Shown here: piece after piece, positions 1 to 6,850 of the stretch
Layout: each line of letters starts with the position of its first letter
How positions within the stretch are numbered: position 1 is the stretch's first letter
Assembly: GCA_964535025.1 (NCBI GenBank)
Contig: CAZHRW010000169.1
Location: 1 to 61,073 of the forward strand
Source: JAAYZK01 sp964535025
Lineage (GTDB): Bacteria; Planctomycetota; Phycisphaerae; SM23-33; FEN-1343
Length of the DNA stretch: 61,073 bases
Direction of reading: 5' to 3'
Program-made: the position numbers and the translations under genes
Notes under the pieces: model-generated
Database searches by the model: none
The model's input: the letters and a program-made list of their open reading frames with translations, nothing else
Told to the model about the DNA's origin: nothing

Positions 1-8
1 GTGTTCAC

Positions 9-81
9 TACCCCCAAGGGGACTCGAACCCCTGTCGCCAGGATGAGAACCTGGTATCCTAGGCCGCTAGACGATGGGGGC
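9..81 (-). tRNA. tRNA-Glu (anticodon UUC)
   Basis: Reading the minus strand gives a 73-nt cloverleaf. The acceptor stem is GCCCCCA/TGGGGGT with discriminator A. The D-arm contains the TCTAG typical of tRNA-Glu, the anticodon stem is CCAGG/CCTGG around the loop TTCTCAT (anticodon TTC), and the T-arm is CAGGGGTTCGAGTCCCCTT. The CCA end is not encoded, since GTG follows the discriminator. A sigma-70-type promoter lies just upstream. Confidence 0.97.
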
Positions 82-104
82 GTCTGCTCCATTGTAGACG
101 GGGC

Positions 105-133
105 ATCTTAGCGATGCGGGCCGGGACCGTCAA
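105..133 (-). promoter_or_regulatory. sigma-70-type promoter of tRNA-Glu
   Basis: The minus strand reads TTGACG (128-133), a 17-nt spacer, then TAAGAT (105-110). The predicted start is near 98, about 17 nt upstream of the mature tRNA. Spacing and match are good. A nearby alternative -10 (TACAAT, 89-94) is less well placed. Confidence 0.7.
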
Positions 134-564
134 GGCCCGCGGCGAGAATTCGCCGCGACGACGTCGCCGCCCGGCCCCAGGCCAGGCACGGGCAAACCAA
201 CGGCGCCTCAAGAGGTTGCGGTCAAAAGTGTTGCATAACCGCCCCGCGTCCGCCGCCGCTCCCCGCGGCCACGGCGCTTCCGGCGGCCCATCGGCGCGGC
301 TTGCCCGAAAGCGGCGCGCGACCGCCCTGATCGGCAACCTGCCGCCCGGGCCGAATTCACAACTCTGCAAATTCCGAATAGGGACAGATCCGTAAAAGCG
401 GCAAGCTATCTCGGTATTGCAATGCCGAAATTGTAAGTCCTTGTCATTGCTCACATGGAGGACGGCATGCCGCCCCAAAAGACGGCATCCTTTTCGGCCG
501 TCCAATGAACATTCGCCCAAACCACTCCACCCGCTGCGCGTGCGGGCCGATCGGGAGAATGCCG
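134..564. other. intergenic region between tRNA-Glu and hisD, no convincing gene
   Basis: Arginine-rich open frames exist on both strands here, but they look like by-products of high GC: low complexity, no ribosome-binding site and no recognisable domain. The right half is locally AT-richer (about 355-450). It carries an imperfect palindrome at 412-427 and a possible stem of about 7 bp near 461-507 (GGACGGC against GGCCGTCC). Confidence 0.5.
412..427. promoter_or_regulatory. imperfect 16-bp palindrome upstream of hisD
   Basis: The sequence CGGTATTGCAATGCCG is self-complementary except at one symmetric pair. It sits in the only AT-rich patch of the hisD upstream region, about 185 nt before hisD. 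It could be an operator, but no cognate regulator is visible, so the role is inferred only from symmetry and location. Confidence 0.3.
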
Positions 565-593
565 TTGCAAAGGCGTTCGGGGCCGACTAGAGT
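565..593 (+). promoter_or_regulatory. putative promoter giving a near-leaderless hisD transcript
   Basis: TTGCAA (565-570), a 17-nt spacer and TAGAGT (588-593) precede the hisD ATG at 603 by only 9 nt. No Shine-Dalgarno-like sequence lies between them. If used, transcription would start almost at the start codon. Confidence 0.5.
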
Positions 594-602
594 AACCCGC
601 TT

Positions 603-1931
603 ATGGCGATGAAGATCATCACGTGCGAAGGTCCCTGGCAAGAGGTCGCGGCCATCAACGAGCTGATGGGCCAGCTGCGCGCCGGCGGGCTGACGGCGTC
701 GGGCAGCGGGGGGCTGGATGTGCCGGGGATCGTGCGGGGGATCATCGCCGAGGTGGAAGCCGACCGCGAGCAGGCCGTCGCGAGGCTGACGCGTCGGATC
801 GACAAGGTCGACGTGCCCCCCGAGGCGGTGGCCGTGCCGGTCGAGCAGATCCGCGGGGCCCATGCGGAGGCGGATCAGGCCTTCCTCCAGTTGGCGCGGC
901 GGGTGATTGCGAACATTCGCGAGTACCAGGAGCACATCAAGGCCAGCGCCCCGGCCGAGCTGGTCCGCGGCGGGCGCCGGCTCGGGGTGCGGTACACCCC
1001 CGTCGATAGGGTCGGCCTGTACGTGCCGGGCGGCAAGGCGGCGTATCCGTCGAGCTTGCTGATGACGATCGTCCCCGCCCAGGTCGCCGGCGTGCGGGAG
1101 ATCGCCATCGCCACGCCGCCCACGGCCGGGGGCGTGAACCCGATGACACTCGCCCTCGCGCACGAGCTGGGTATCGAGCGGGTCTATCGCGTGGGCGGCG
1201 CCATCGCGATGGCGGCGTTGGCCCTGGGCACGGCACAGATCGCCCCGGTCGAGATGCTCGCCGGGCCGGGCAACGCGTTCGTCGCCGAGGCCAAGAAGCA
1301 ACTGTTCGGCCGCGTCGCGATCGACAGCCTGGCCGGACCCAGCGAGGTGCTCATCATCGCCGACGAGACGGCCACAGCGGCGCATCTCGCGGCGGACCTG
1401 CTGGCACAGGCGGAACACGACCCCGGCTCGGCCGTCCTGGTCACCCCGTCGAGTTCGCTGGCCGAGCAGGTCGCCGGGCAGGTGGAAGCGCAGGTGGTCG
1501 ACCTGGACCGAGCCGACGCACTCGGCAAGGCGATCGACCAGTACAGCGCGATCATCGTCGTCCCGTCGCTGGCAGCCGCCTGCGAGATCGCCAACGCCTT
1601 CGCCACCGAGCACCTGCAGATCATCACCGAAAACGATGACGACGTCCTGGGCAGGATCGACAACGCCGGGGCGATCTTCCTCGGCGACGCGACGCCGGTG
1701 CCGGTGGGCGATTACTACGCCGGGCCCAGCCACGTGCTGCCGACCGGCGGGACGGCGAGGTTCTTCAGCGCCTTGAGCGTCAACAGCTTCCTCAAGGCCA
1801 CCAGCCTCCTCCGCTACGACCGCGCCGCCCTGGCCGCCGACGCCGGGGACATCATCGACTTCGCCACGCGGGAGGGCCTGACGGCCCACGCGGCGGCCGT
1901 GCAACGGCGGCAGGAGGATCGAGGGCCGTGA
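603..1931 (+). CDS. hisD: histidinol dehydrogenase
   Basis: Catalyses the last two steps of histidine synthesis: NAD-dependent oxidation of L-histidinol through the aldehyde to L-histidine, in the cytosol. The 442-aa product is full length for HisD. It has the glycine-rich VGLYVPGGKAAYPSS segment near residue 140 and AGPGNAFVAEAKK near 220. Zinc-ligand Gln/His lie in LLAQAEHDPGS (about Q269, H272), and the catalytic Glu-His pair in FATEHLQ (about E336, H337). A late metal-ligand His is in LTAHAAAVQRR (about 429). The ATG at 603 has no Shine-Dalgarno motif, which fits a near-leaderless mRNA; the next ATG (609) is possible. It is the first gene of hisD-hisC-hisB, overlapping hisC by 4 bp. Confidence 0.97.
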   Translation: MAMKIITCEGPWQEVAAINELMGQLRAGGLTASGSGGLDVPGIVRGIIAEVEADREQAVARLTRRIDKVDVPPEAVAVPVEQIRGAHAEADQAFLQLARRVIANIREYQEHIKASAPAELVRGGRRLGVRYTPVDRVGLYVPGGKAAYPSSLLMTIVPAQVAGVREIAIATPPTAGGVNPMTLALAHELGIERVYRVGGAIAMAALALGTAQIAPVEMLAGPGNAFVAEAKKQLFGRVAIDSLAGPSEVLIIADETATAAHLAADLLAQAEHDPGSAVLVTPSSSLAEQVAGQVEAQVVDLDRADALGKAIDQYSAIIVVPSLAAACEIANAFATEHLQIITENDDDVLGRIDNAGAIFLGDATPVPVGDYYAGPSHVLPTGGTARFFSALSVNSFLKATSLLRYDRAALAADAGDIIDFATREGLTAHAAAVQRRQEDRGP

Positions 1932-2974
1932 GCTTCTTCCTGGACCATATCGACGCGATGACCCCCTACGTCCCCGGCGCGCAGCCGGAGGCCGGCCGGA
2001 AGGTCGTCAAGCTCAACCAGAACGAAAACCCTTACCCCCCGTCGCCGCGGGCGCTGGCGGCGCTGGAGTCCTTCAACGGCGCGGCCTTGCGGCTGTACCC
2101 CGACCCGAGGGTGCCGGCCTTCACCGCCGTCGCCGCCGACGTGCTCGGCGTAACGCCCGAGCAGATCGTCGTCGGGGACGGCAGCGACGACCTGATCATC
2201 ATGCTCGTCCGCGCCGCCGTCGGGGCGGGCAGGGCCATCGCCTATCCCGAGCCGACGTTCCCGTACTACTTCACGCAGGCCCAGGTCCAGGGCGCGCCGG
2301 TCGCGGCCGTCCCGTGCGATGCGGACTTCGCCCTGCCGCTGGAAGCCCTGGCCGACGCGAACGCGGCGCTGACCTTCGTGGCCAGCCCCAACAGCCCCAC
2401 CGGCGCCGCCGCGACGACCGACCAGCTCGACTGGCTGGCCGGCAAGCTGTCGGGCATCCTGGCCGTGGACGAGGCCTATGCCGACTTCGCCGCCGAAAAC
2501 GCCCTGTCGCTGGTGGACAGGCGCGACAACGTCGTCGTCCTGCGGACGCTGTCGAAGGGCTACTCGCTGGCGGGCCTGCGGTTGGGGTTCGCGGTGGCCG
2601 GCCGGCGGATCGTCGAGGGGCTGTTGAAGACCAAGGCGATCTACAACGTCGGGGCCGTCCCCGCCGCCGTCGGGGCCGCGGCCCTGGCCGACCAGGACTA
2701 CCACGAGGTGTGCGTCGCGGCCATCATTGCCGAGCGAAAGCGCCTCGCGACGGCCCTGATCAAGCGAAAGTTCTTCGTCTACCCCAGCCACGGCAACTTC
2801 CTGCTGGCCACGGCCCCCGGCGGAAACGCGCGGGCGATGGTCGAGCGGCTCAAGGCCGACGGCATCCTGGTCCGATATTTCAACAGTCCGCTGTTGCAGG
2901 ACAAGTTACGAATCTCCATCGGCACCGCCGACGACACCGACGCCCTGCTGGCCGCCCTTGATGGCATGGCGTAG
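1928..2974 (+). CDS. hisC: histidinol-phosphate aminotransferase
   Basis: PLP enzyme converting imidazole-acetol phosphate and glutamate to histidinol phosphate and 2-oxoglutarate. The 348-aa product has the class I/II aminotransferase pattern. NQNENPYPPSP lies near the N-terminus, ASPNSPTGAA holds the cofactor-contact Asn, VDEAYADF provides the Asp-Tyr pair, and the PLP lysine is in LRTLSKGYSLAGLRLG (about K210). It starts with GTG at 1928, overlapping the hisD stop by 4 bp (GTGA). An AGGAGG Shine-Dalgarno sits about 9 nt upstream inside hisD, indicating translational coupling. Clear orthology by motif and context. Confidence 0.95.
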   Translation: MSFFLDHIDAMTPYVPGAQPEAGRKVVKLNQNENPYPPSPRALAALESFNGAALRLYPDPRVPAFTAVAADVLGVTPEQIVVGDGSDDLIIMLVRAAVGAGRAIAYPEPTFPYYFTQAQVQGAPVAAVPCDADFALPLEALADANAALTFVASPNSPTGAAATTDQLDWLAGKLSGILAVDEAYADFAAENALSLVDRRDNVVVLRTLSKGYSLAGLRLGFAVAGRRIVEGLLKTKAIYNVGAVPAAVGAAALADQDYHEVCVAAIIAERKRLATALIKRKFFVYPSHGNFLLATAPGGNARAMVERLKADGILVRYFNSPLLQDKLRISIGTADDTDALLAALDGMA

Positions 2975-2990
2975 ATCAGGAGGCTCCCGC

Positions 2991-3581
2991 ATGGCCCGCA
3001 CCGCCACCGTTCGACGCTCAACCGCCGAAACGCAGATCGACCTCAGTCTCAACCTCGACGGCCAAGGCACGCTGGACTGCGCGACGGGCGTGGGCTTCCT
3101 CGATCACATGCTCGCCCACCTGGCCAAACACAGCCTCACCGACATCACCCTGCGGGCGACCGGCGACCTGGAGGTCGACGACCACCACACCGTCGAGGAC
3201 GTCGCCATCTGCCTGGGCGAGGCCCTCAAGCAGGCGCTCGGCGACAAGGCCGGCATCCGCCGGTACGGCTCGGCGGTGGTGCCCATGGACGAGGCGCTCG
3301 CCGAGGTCGCCGTCGACCTGGGCGGACGCGCGAGTTTCGTCATGCACGCGTCGTTCAGCGCCGGCAAGATCGGCACATTCGACACGCAGTTGATCGACGA
3401 ATTCCTCCGCCGCCTGGCCACGGTCGCGGGGATGAACCTCCACGTCAACGTCCCCGACGGCGCTAACGACCACCACATCGCCGAGGCCATCTTCAAAGCC
3501 TTCGCCATGGCCCTCCGCGCCGCCAAGTCGATCGACCCGGAGCGGTCGGGTCAGGTGCCCTCGACGAAGGGGACGCTGTAG
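2991..3581 (+). CDS. hisB: imidazoleglycerol-phosphate dehydratase
   Basis: Manganese-dependent dehydration of imidazoleglycerol phosphate to imidazole-acetol phosphate. The 196-aa product is the usual size of a monofunctional HisB, without the histidinol-phosphatase domain of the enteric fusion. Metal-ligand motifs are present: GFLDHMLAHLAKH, DDHHTVED (about 60) and NDHHIAEA (about 162). The start at 2991 is chosen because an AGGAGG lies 7 nt upstream and MARTATVRRST is the normal family N-terminus. An in-frame ATG at 2958 lies inside hisC and is rejected. Third gene of the his operon, 16 bp after hisC. Confidence 0.96.
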   Translation: MARTATVRRSTAETQIDLSLNLDGQGTLDCATGVGFLDHMLAHLAKHSLTDITLRATGDLEVDDHHTVEDVAICLGEALKQALGDKAGIRRYGSAVVPMDEALAEVAVDLGGRASFVMHASFSAGKIGTFDTQLIDEFLRRLATVAGMNLHVNVPDGANDHHIAEAIFKAFAMALRAAKSIDPERSGQVPSTKGTL

Positions 3582-3651
3582 AAACGGCGAATATCCAATA
3601 GCCAGGTAACGGCGCCGGCGCACCCTGGGACGCTATGCCCCTATTGACCAT

Positions 3652-3918
3652 TCACTTCGACTTGTCTGTCCCCCGCCGGTAGGTCAGAAGCAGTCCGACC
3701 ATCACGGCGACGCAACCCCCCTTCCAGGCCAGCAGCCACCAGGGGTGCCACCAGGCGCCGGTGCGCATCTCGACGAAGTCGGTCAGGCCGAAGAGGATGA
3801 AGCTGACGGCGGCGAACAGTTTCATCCACCGTCGCGCGGGCCGAAACAGCGTCACTAGAAAGACCGCGCCGAGGGCGATCCAAAGCCAACCTTCGATGAG
3901 GTTTACAACCCGTTCCAC
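3652..3918 (-). CDS. small membrane protein of unknown function
   Basis: An 88-aa product starting with GTG at 3918 (VERVVNLIEGWLWIALG). It has three probable membrane segments: residues about 6-23, 31-46 (KLFAAVSFILFGLTDF) and 55-79. The middle region ...LTDFVEMRTGAWWHPWWLLAWKG is rich in Trp. A short basic tail ends the protein. The reading frame stays open further upstream, but that extension runs through repeat DNA and the start of tgt, so the short form is preferred. It is transcribed against hisB and tgt and is bounded by an 18-bp inverted repeat. I do not recognise the family with certainty. Confidence 0.6.
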   Translation of the reverse strand: MERVVNLIEGWLWIALGAVFLVTLFRPARRWMKLFAAVSFILFGLTDFVEMRTGAWWHPWWLLAWKGGCVAVMVGLLLTYRRGTDKSK

Positions 3919-3975
3919 GTCACGGTTATCGGCCAACCGCGGGGCACGCCGCCAAAGGATTACCTCCCAGGGTGC

Positions 3976-4032
3976 GTCAGCGGCCGTTCGCCGTTCACTT
4001 TGGGAAATTGGATATTCCTTGTTGGATATTGG
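3976..4032 (+). repeat. dispersed repeat, copy 1
   Basis: A 57-bp stretch beginning GTCAGCGGCCGTTCGCCGTT and ending CCTTGTTGGATATTGG. A closely similar stretch occurs in inverse orientation at 50434-50485. AT-rich GGATATT units contrast sharply with the surrounding GC-rich genes. Confidence 0.75.
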
Positions 4033-4058
4033 ATATTCGCCGTTCCCCTCCTGTATTC
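4029..4058 (+). promoter_or_regulatory. putative tgt promoter built on the repeat edge
   Basis: TTGGAT (4029-4034, inside the repeat), an 18-nt spacer and TATTCT (4053-4058) end 8 nt before the tgt ATG. No Shine-Dalgarno intervenes, so the mRNA would be almost leaderless. The inverted-repeat arm overlaps the -35. Confidence 0.4.
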
Positions 4059-4066
4059 TGGGCCCC

Positions 4067-5185
4067 ATGTTCGACTTCGAAATCCTCGGCACGGACGCCG
4101 CGTCGGCGGCGAGGGTGGGGCGGTTCCATACGCCGCACGGCGTGGTGGACACGCCGGCGTTCATGCCGGTGGGGACGTGCGCGACGATCAAGGGTGTGAC
4201 GGCCGACCAGGTGGCGGCGACGGGGTCGCAGATGGTCCTGGCGAACACGTATCACCTGCTGGTCCGCCCCGGGCCGGAGGTGGTCGCGGCACTGGGGGGC
4301 TTGCACGCGATGATGGCGTGGGACGGGCCCATCCTCACCGACAGCGGGGGTTACCAGGTGTTCAGCCTGGCCGACCTGCGCGACATTACCGACGCGGGCG
4401 TCACCTTCCGCAGCCACATCGACGGCGGCCGCATCGAGCTGACGCCGGAGCGGGCGATCGAGGTCCAGGAAGCGCTCGGGGCCGACGTGATCATGCAGCT
4501 CGACGAGTGCCCCCCGCACGACGCCGACCGCGCGGTCGTGGCCGAGGCGGTCGCCCGCTCGGCCGCATGGGCCCGGCGGTGCCAGGCGGCGCGACAGCGC
4601 GACGACCAGGCCCTGTTCGCCATTCAACAGGGCGGCGTGGACGCCGCCCTCCGCGCCGAATCGGCCGCGCGGATTGTCGAGCTGGACCTGCCCGGCTACG
4701 CGATCGGCGGCCTGTCCGTGGGCGAAGGCCACGAGGCGATGATGGAGGTGCTCAGCGCCGCCGACGGTCAGTTCCCGCGCGACAAGCCGCGGTACCTGAT
4801 GGGCGTCGGCGAGCCCCGCGACCTGCTGGGGGCGATCGCACGGGGGGTCGACCTGTTCGATTGCGTCATGCCCACCCGCAACGGCCGCAACGCGATGGCC
4901 TACACCTGGACCGGTCCGCTGAAGCTGCGCAACGCCGTCCACACCCGCGACCGGCGCCCGCTGGACGAGGCCTGCCCGTGCCCGGCGTGCCGGCAGTACA
5001 GCCGCGGAACGATCCGCCACCTGTTCATGGCCCGGGAGATGCTGGGGCCGACGCTGTTGAGCATCCACAACCTCACGTTCTTCGCCCAGTTCACCGCCGC
5101 GATCCGCGCCGCGATCACCGCCGGAACCTTTGCCGACCAGGCACAGCGCTGGCTGGCGGCGCTGTACGGCCCACCGCGGGAGTAG
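4067..5185 (+). CDS. tgt: queuine tRNA-ribosyltransferase
   Basis: Exchanges guanine for the queuosine precursor at position 34 of GUN-anticodon tRNAs. The 372-aa product matches the bacterial family length. It has LTDSGGYQVFSL (general acid Asp about 92), VDLFDCVMPTRNGRNA with the nucleophile Asp about 265, and a zinc site CPCPACRQYSRGTIRHLF near residues 303-320 plus a downstream His in LLSIHNLTFF. The ATG at 4067 gives MFDFEILGTDAASAARVG, the expected N-terminus. The following DUF4416 gene begins 6 nt after the stop, so they are probably co-transcribed. Confidence 0.97.
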   Translation: MFDFEILGTDAASAARVGRFHTPHGVVDTPAFMPVGTCATIKGVTADQVAATGSQMVLANTYHLLVRPGPEVVAALGGLHAMMAWDGPILTDSGGYQVFSLADLRDITDAGVTFRSHIDGGRIELTPERAIEVQEALGADVIMQLDECPPHDADRAVVAEAVARSAAWARRCQAARQRDDQALFAIQQGGVDAALRAESAARIVELDLPGYAIGGLSVGEGHEAMMEVLSAADGQFPRDKPRYLMGVGEPRDLLGAIARGVDLFDCVMPTRNGRNAMAYTWTGPLKLRNAVHTRDRRPLDEACPCPACRQYSRGTIRHLFMAREMLGPTLLSIHNLTFFAQFTAAIRAAITAGTFADQAQRWLAALYGPPRE

Positions 5186-5191
5186 CCGACC

Positions 5192-5722
5192 ATGGCCCAG
5201 GCACACCCCCCCGCCCCGGTGAAGCTGATCGTCGGCCTGCTGGCCGGGCGGGAGACGTGGCTGGACGCCGGGCGGGCGGCACTCGTCGAGCGGTTCGGGC
5301 CGACCGACGTCGAAAGCGAGGTTATGGCGTTCGACTTCACCGACTACTACCGCAAGGCCATGGGCGGCGACCTCAAACGGCAGTTTGTGGCCTTCGAGCG
5401 CCTGATCGGCCCCGACGAGCTGGCGGCGATCAAGCTGGCGACCAACGCAATGGAGGCGGCATTGGCGGCGCGGCTTGGCGAAGTCCCACGGCCGGTGAAC
5501 CTCGACCCGGGCTACGTTACGCCGGCCAAGCTCGTCCTGGCCAGCGCCAAGGACTTCGCGCATCGGATCTACCTGACCGGCGGCATCTATGCGGAAGTGA
5601 CCCTCCGCGTCGTCCGCGGGCGGTGGGAAAGCGCGCCTTGGACCTTTCCCGATTACGCCGGCGGGCGTTATGATAGGTTTCTGACAATGGCGCGCGAGCG
5701 GCTCAAGGCACAACGCCGCTGA
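5192..5722 (+). CDS. DUF4416 family protein
   Basis: A 176-aa cytosolic protein with the signature of the DUF4416 family, annotated in some genomes as GTP-binding although no P-loop is visible here. An N-terminal strand KLIVGLLAGRETWLD is followed by the conserved FDFTDYYRKAMGGDLKRQFVAFE block near residues 49-71. A NLDPGYVTPAKLVLASAKDFAHRIYL block lies near 110-135, and the C-terminus ends PDYAGGRYDRFLTMARERLK. The function of the family is unknown to me. It lies 6 bp after tgt and 33 bp before the sugar-phosphate transferase gene. Confidence 0.85.
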   Translation: MAQAHPPAPVKLIVGLLAGRETWLDAGRAALVERFGPTDVESEVMAFDFTDYYRKAMGGDLKRQFVAFERLIGPDELAAIKLATNAMEAALAARLGEVPRPVNLDPGYVTPAKLVLASAKDFAHRIYLTGGIYAEVTLRVVRGRWESAPWTFPDYAGGRYDRFLTMARERLKAQRR

Positions 5723-5755
5723 ACGCAGCCGGATGCTCAACGGAAGGAAGCGCTT

Positions 5756-6850
5756 ATGCCTGCGTACCCGCTGATCGCCCTGGCGACGATCGTGGCCGCT
5801 GTGATCATCAGCGCCGGGGGCACCGTTCTCGTACGCCGTGCGGCCGTGGCGGCAAAGTTCGTTTCGAAGCCGGCCGACGACCGCTTCGCCACCCAGCCGG
5901 TCCCGCTCGGCGGGGGCGTGGCCATCCTCGGCGCGATCGCCCTGCCGACGATGCTGGCGGCCGCCCTGGCGCGGTACTGGGCGGCCACCGGCACGGCCCT
6001 GCCGCCCGAGCTGGGCCTCCACGTCGCCGGGGCCGCGTCCCGCGTCCCGATGGCCTTGATCATCCTCGGCGGGGCGGTGGTGCTGTGCCTGGTCGGTCTG
6101 ATCGACGACCGGTGGCACCTGGGGCCCTGGCTGAAGTTGACGGCCCAGGCGCTGGTGGCCGCCGCGGTCGTGTGGTTCGCCGAGGTCCGCGTCCTGACGG
6201 TCCTGGGCGAGCCGCTGAGCGTCGTCGTCAGCGTGCTGTGGATGCTGATCATCATCAACGCCATCAACTTCATGGACAACATGGACGGCCTGGCCGCCGG
6301 GGTGACGCTGGTGGTGGCGTGCGCGCTGCTGGCGGCCGCGGCGGAGTTGGGCCAGTTGTTCGTCTCGGCCTGGCTGTGCCTGCTGATCGGCGCGGTGCTC
6401 GGGTTCGCCCCGCATAACGCCCCGCCGGCGAAGGTTTACATGGGCGACGCCGGCAGCCTGGTGTTGGGGTTTTTCCTGGCCGTGCTGACGATGCTGACGA
6501 CCTACTACGACCCGACCGTCGTCGCCGGCCGGCCCGCCTACACGGTCCTGGCGCCGCTGATCGTCCTGGCGGTGCCGCTGTACGACTTCGTCTCGGTGGT
6601 GATCCTGCGGCTCCGCGCGCACGTGAGCCCCTTCAAGGGCGACACGCGGCACTTCTCGCACCGGCTGGTCCGCCGGGGCATGACGGTGCGGGCGGCGGTG
6701 CTGACGATCTGCCTGTGCACGGCGGTGACGGGCATCGCGGCGGTCCTGCTGCCGAGGGTGAGCGACTGGGCGGCGATCCTCCTGGCGGGCCAGACGCTGG
6801 GCGTGCTGTGCATCGTCGCCCTGCTGGAGTCGGCCGGCGAGACGCCATGA
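5756..6850 (+). CDS. MraY/WecA-family undecaprenyl-phosphate sugar-1-phosphate transferase
   Basis: Integral membrane enzyme predicted to transfer a HexNAc-1-phosphate from a UDP-sugar to undecaprenyl phosphate, starting a surface polysaccharide or O-antigen. The 364-aa product has about ten hydrophobic segments and the family motifs: a basic/PLGGG loop (VPLGGGVAIL), LIDDRWHLGPWLKL (DD motif), NAINFMDNMDGLAAG, KVYMGDAGSLVLGF and a WecA-like RHFSHRLVRRG. The His-rich late motif and lack of MraY-specific sequence favour the WecA/TagO branch over peptidoglycan MraY. The downstream O-antigen ligase gene overlaps its stop by 4 bp (ATGA), supporting a joint role in surface glycan assembly. Confidence 0.9.
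   Translation: MPAYPLIALATIVAAVIISAGGTVLVRRAAVAAKFVSKPADDRFATQPVPLGGGVAILGAIALPTMLAAALARYWAATGTALPPELGLHVAGAASRVPMALIILGGAVVLCLVGLIDDRWHLGPWLKLTAQALVAAAVVWFAEVRVLTVLGEPLSVVVSVLWMLIIINAINFMDNMDGLAAGVTLVVACALLAAAAELGQLFVSAWLCLLIGAVLGFAPHNAPPAKVYMGDAGSLVLGFFLAVLTMLTTYYDPTVVAGRPAYTVLAPLIVLAVPLYDFVSVVILRLRAHVSPFKGDTRHFSHRLVRRGMTVRAAVLTICLCTAVTGIAAVLLPRVSDWAAILLAGQTLGVLCIVALLESAGETP

Larger units (their letters stand above)
3583..4044. repeat. 18-bp perfect inverted repeat enclosing a small gene
   Basis: AACGGCGAATATCCAATA at 3583-3600 is exactly repeated in inverse orientation at 4027-4044. The left arm begins 2 nt after the hisB stop codon and the right arm ends 22 nt before tgt. Between the arms lie one minus-strand small membrane-protein gene (3652-3918) and a dispersed repeat copy (3976-4032). 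No transposase gene and no target-site duplication were seen. Confidence 0.7.

Noticed and set aside
114..395. Arg-rich 93-codon open frame upstream of hisD
   Set aside because: Low-complexity arginine/alanine composition, no ribosome-binding site, overlapping open frames on the other strand; typical of GC-rich noncoding DNA.
444..1904. Long minus-strand open frame across hisD
   Set aside because: Antisense shadow of hisD in GC-rich DNA: the plus-strand frame has full HisD motifs and the minus frame has none.
3761..5185. Longer tgt start at 3761
   Set aside because: The extension has no TGT homology, overlaps a minus-strand gene and runs through repeat DNA. The ATG at 4067 gives the family N-terminus.
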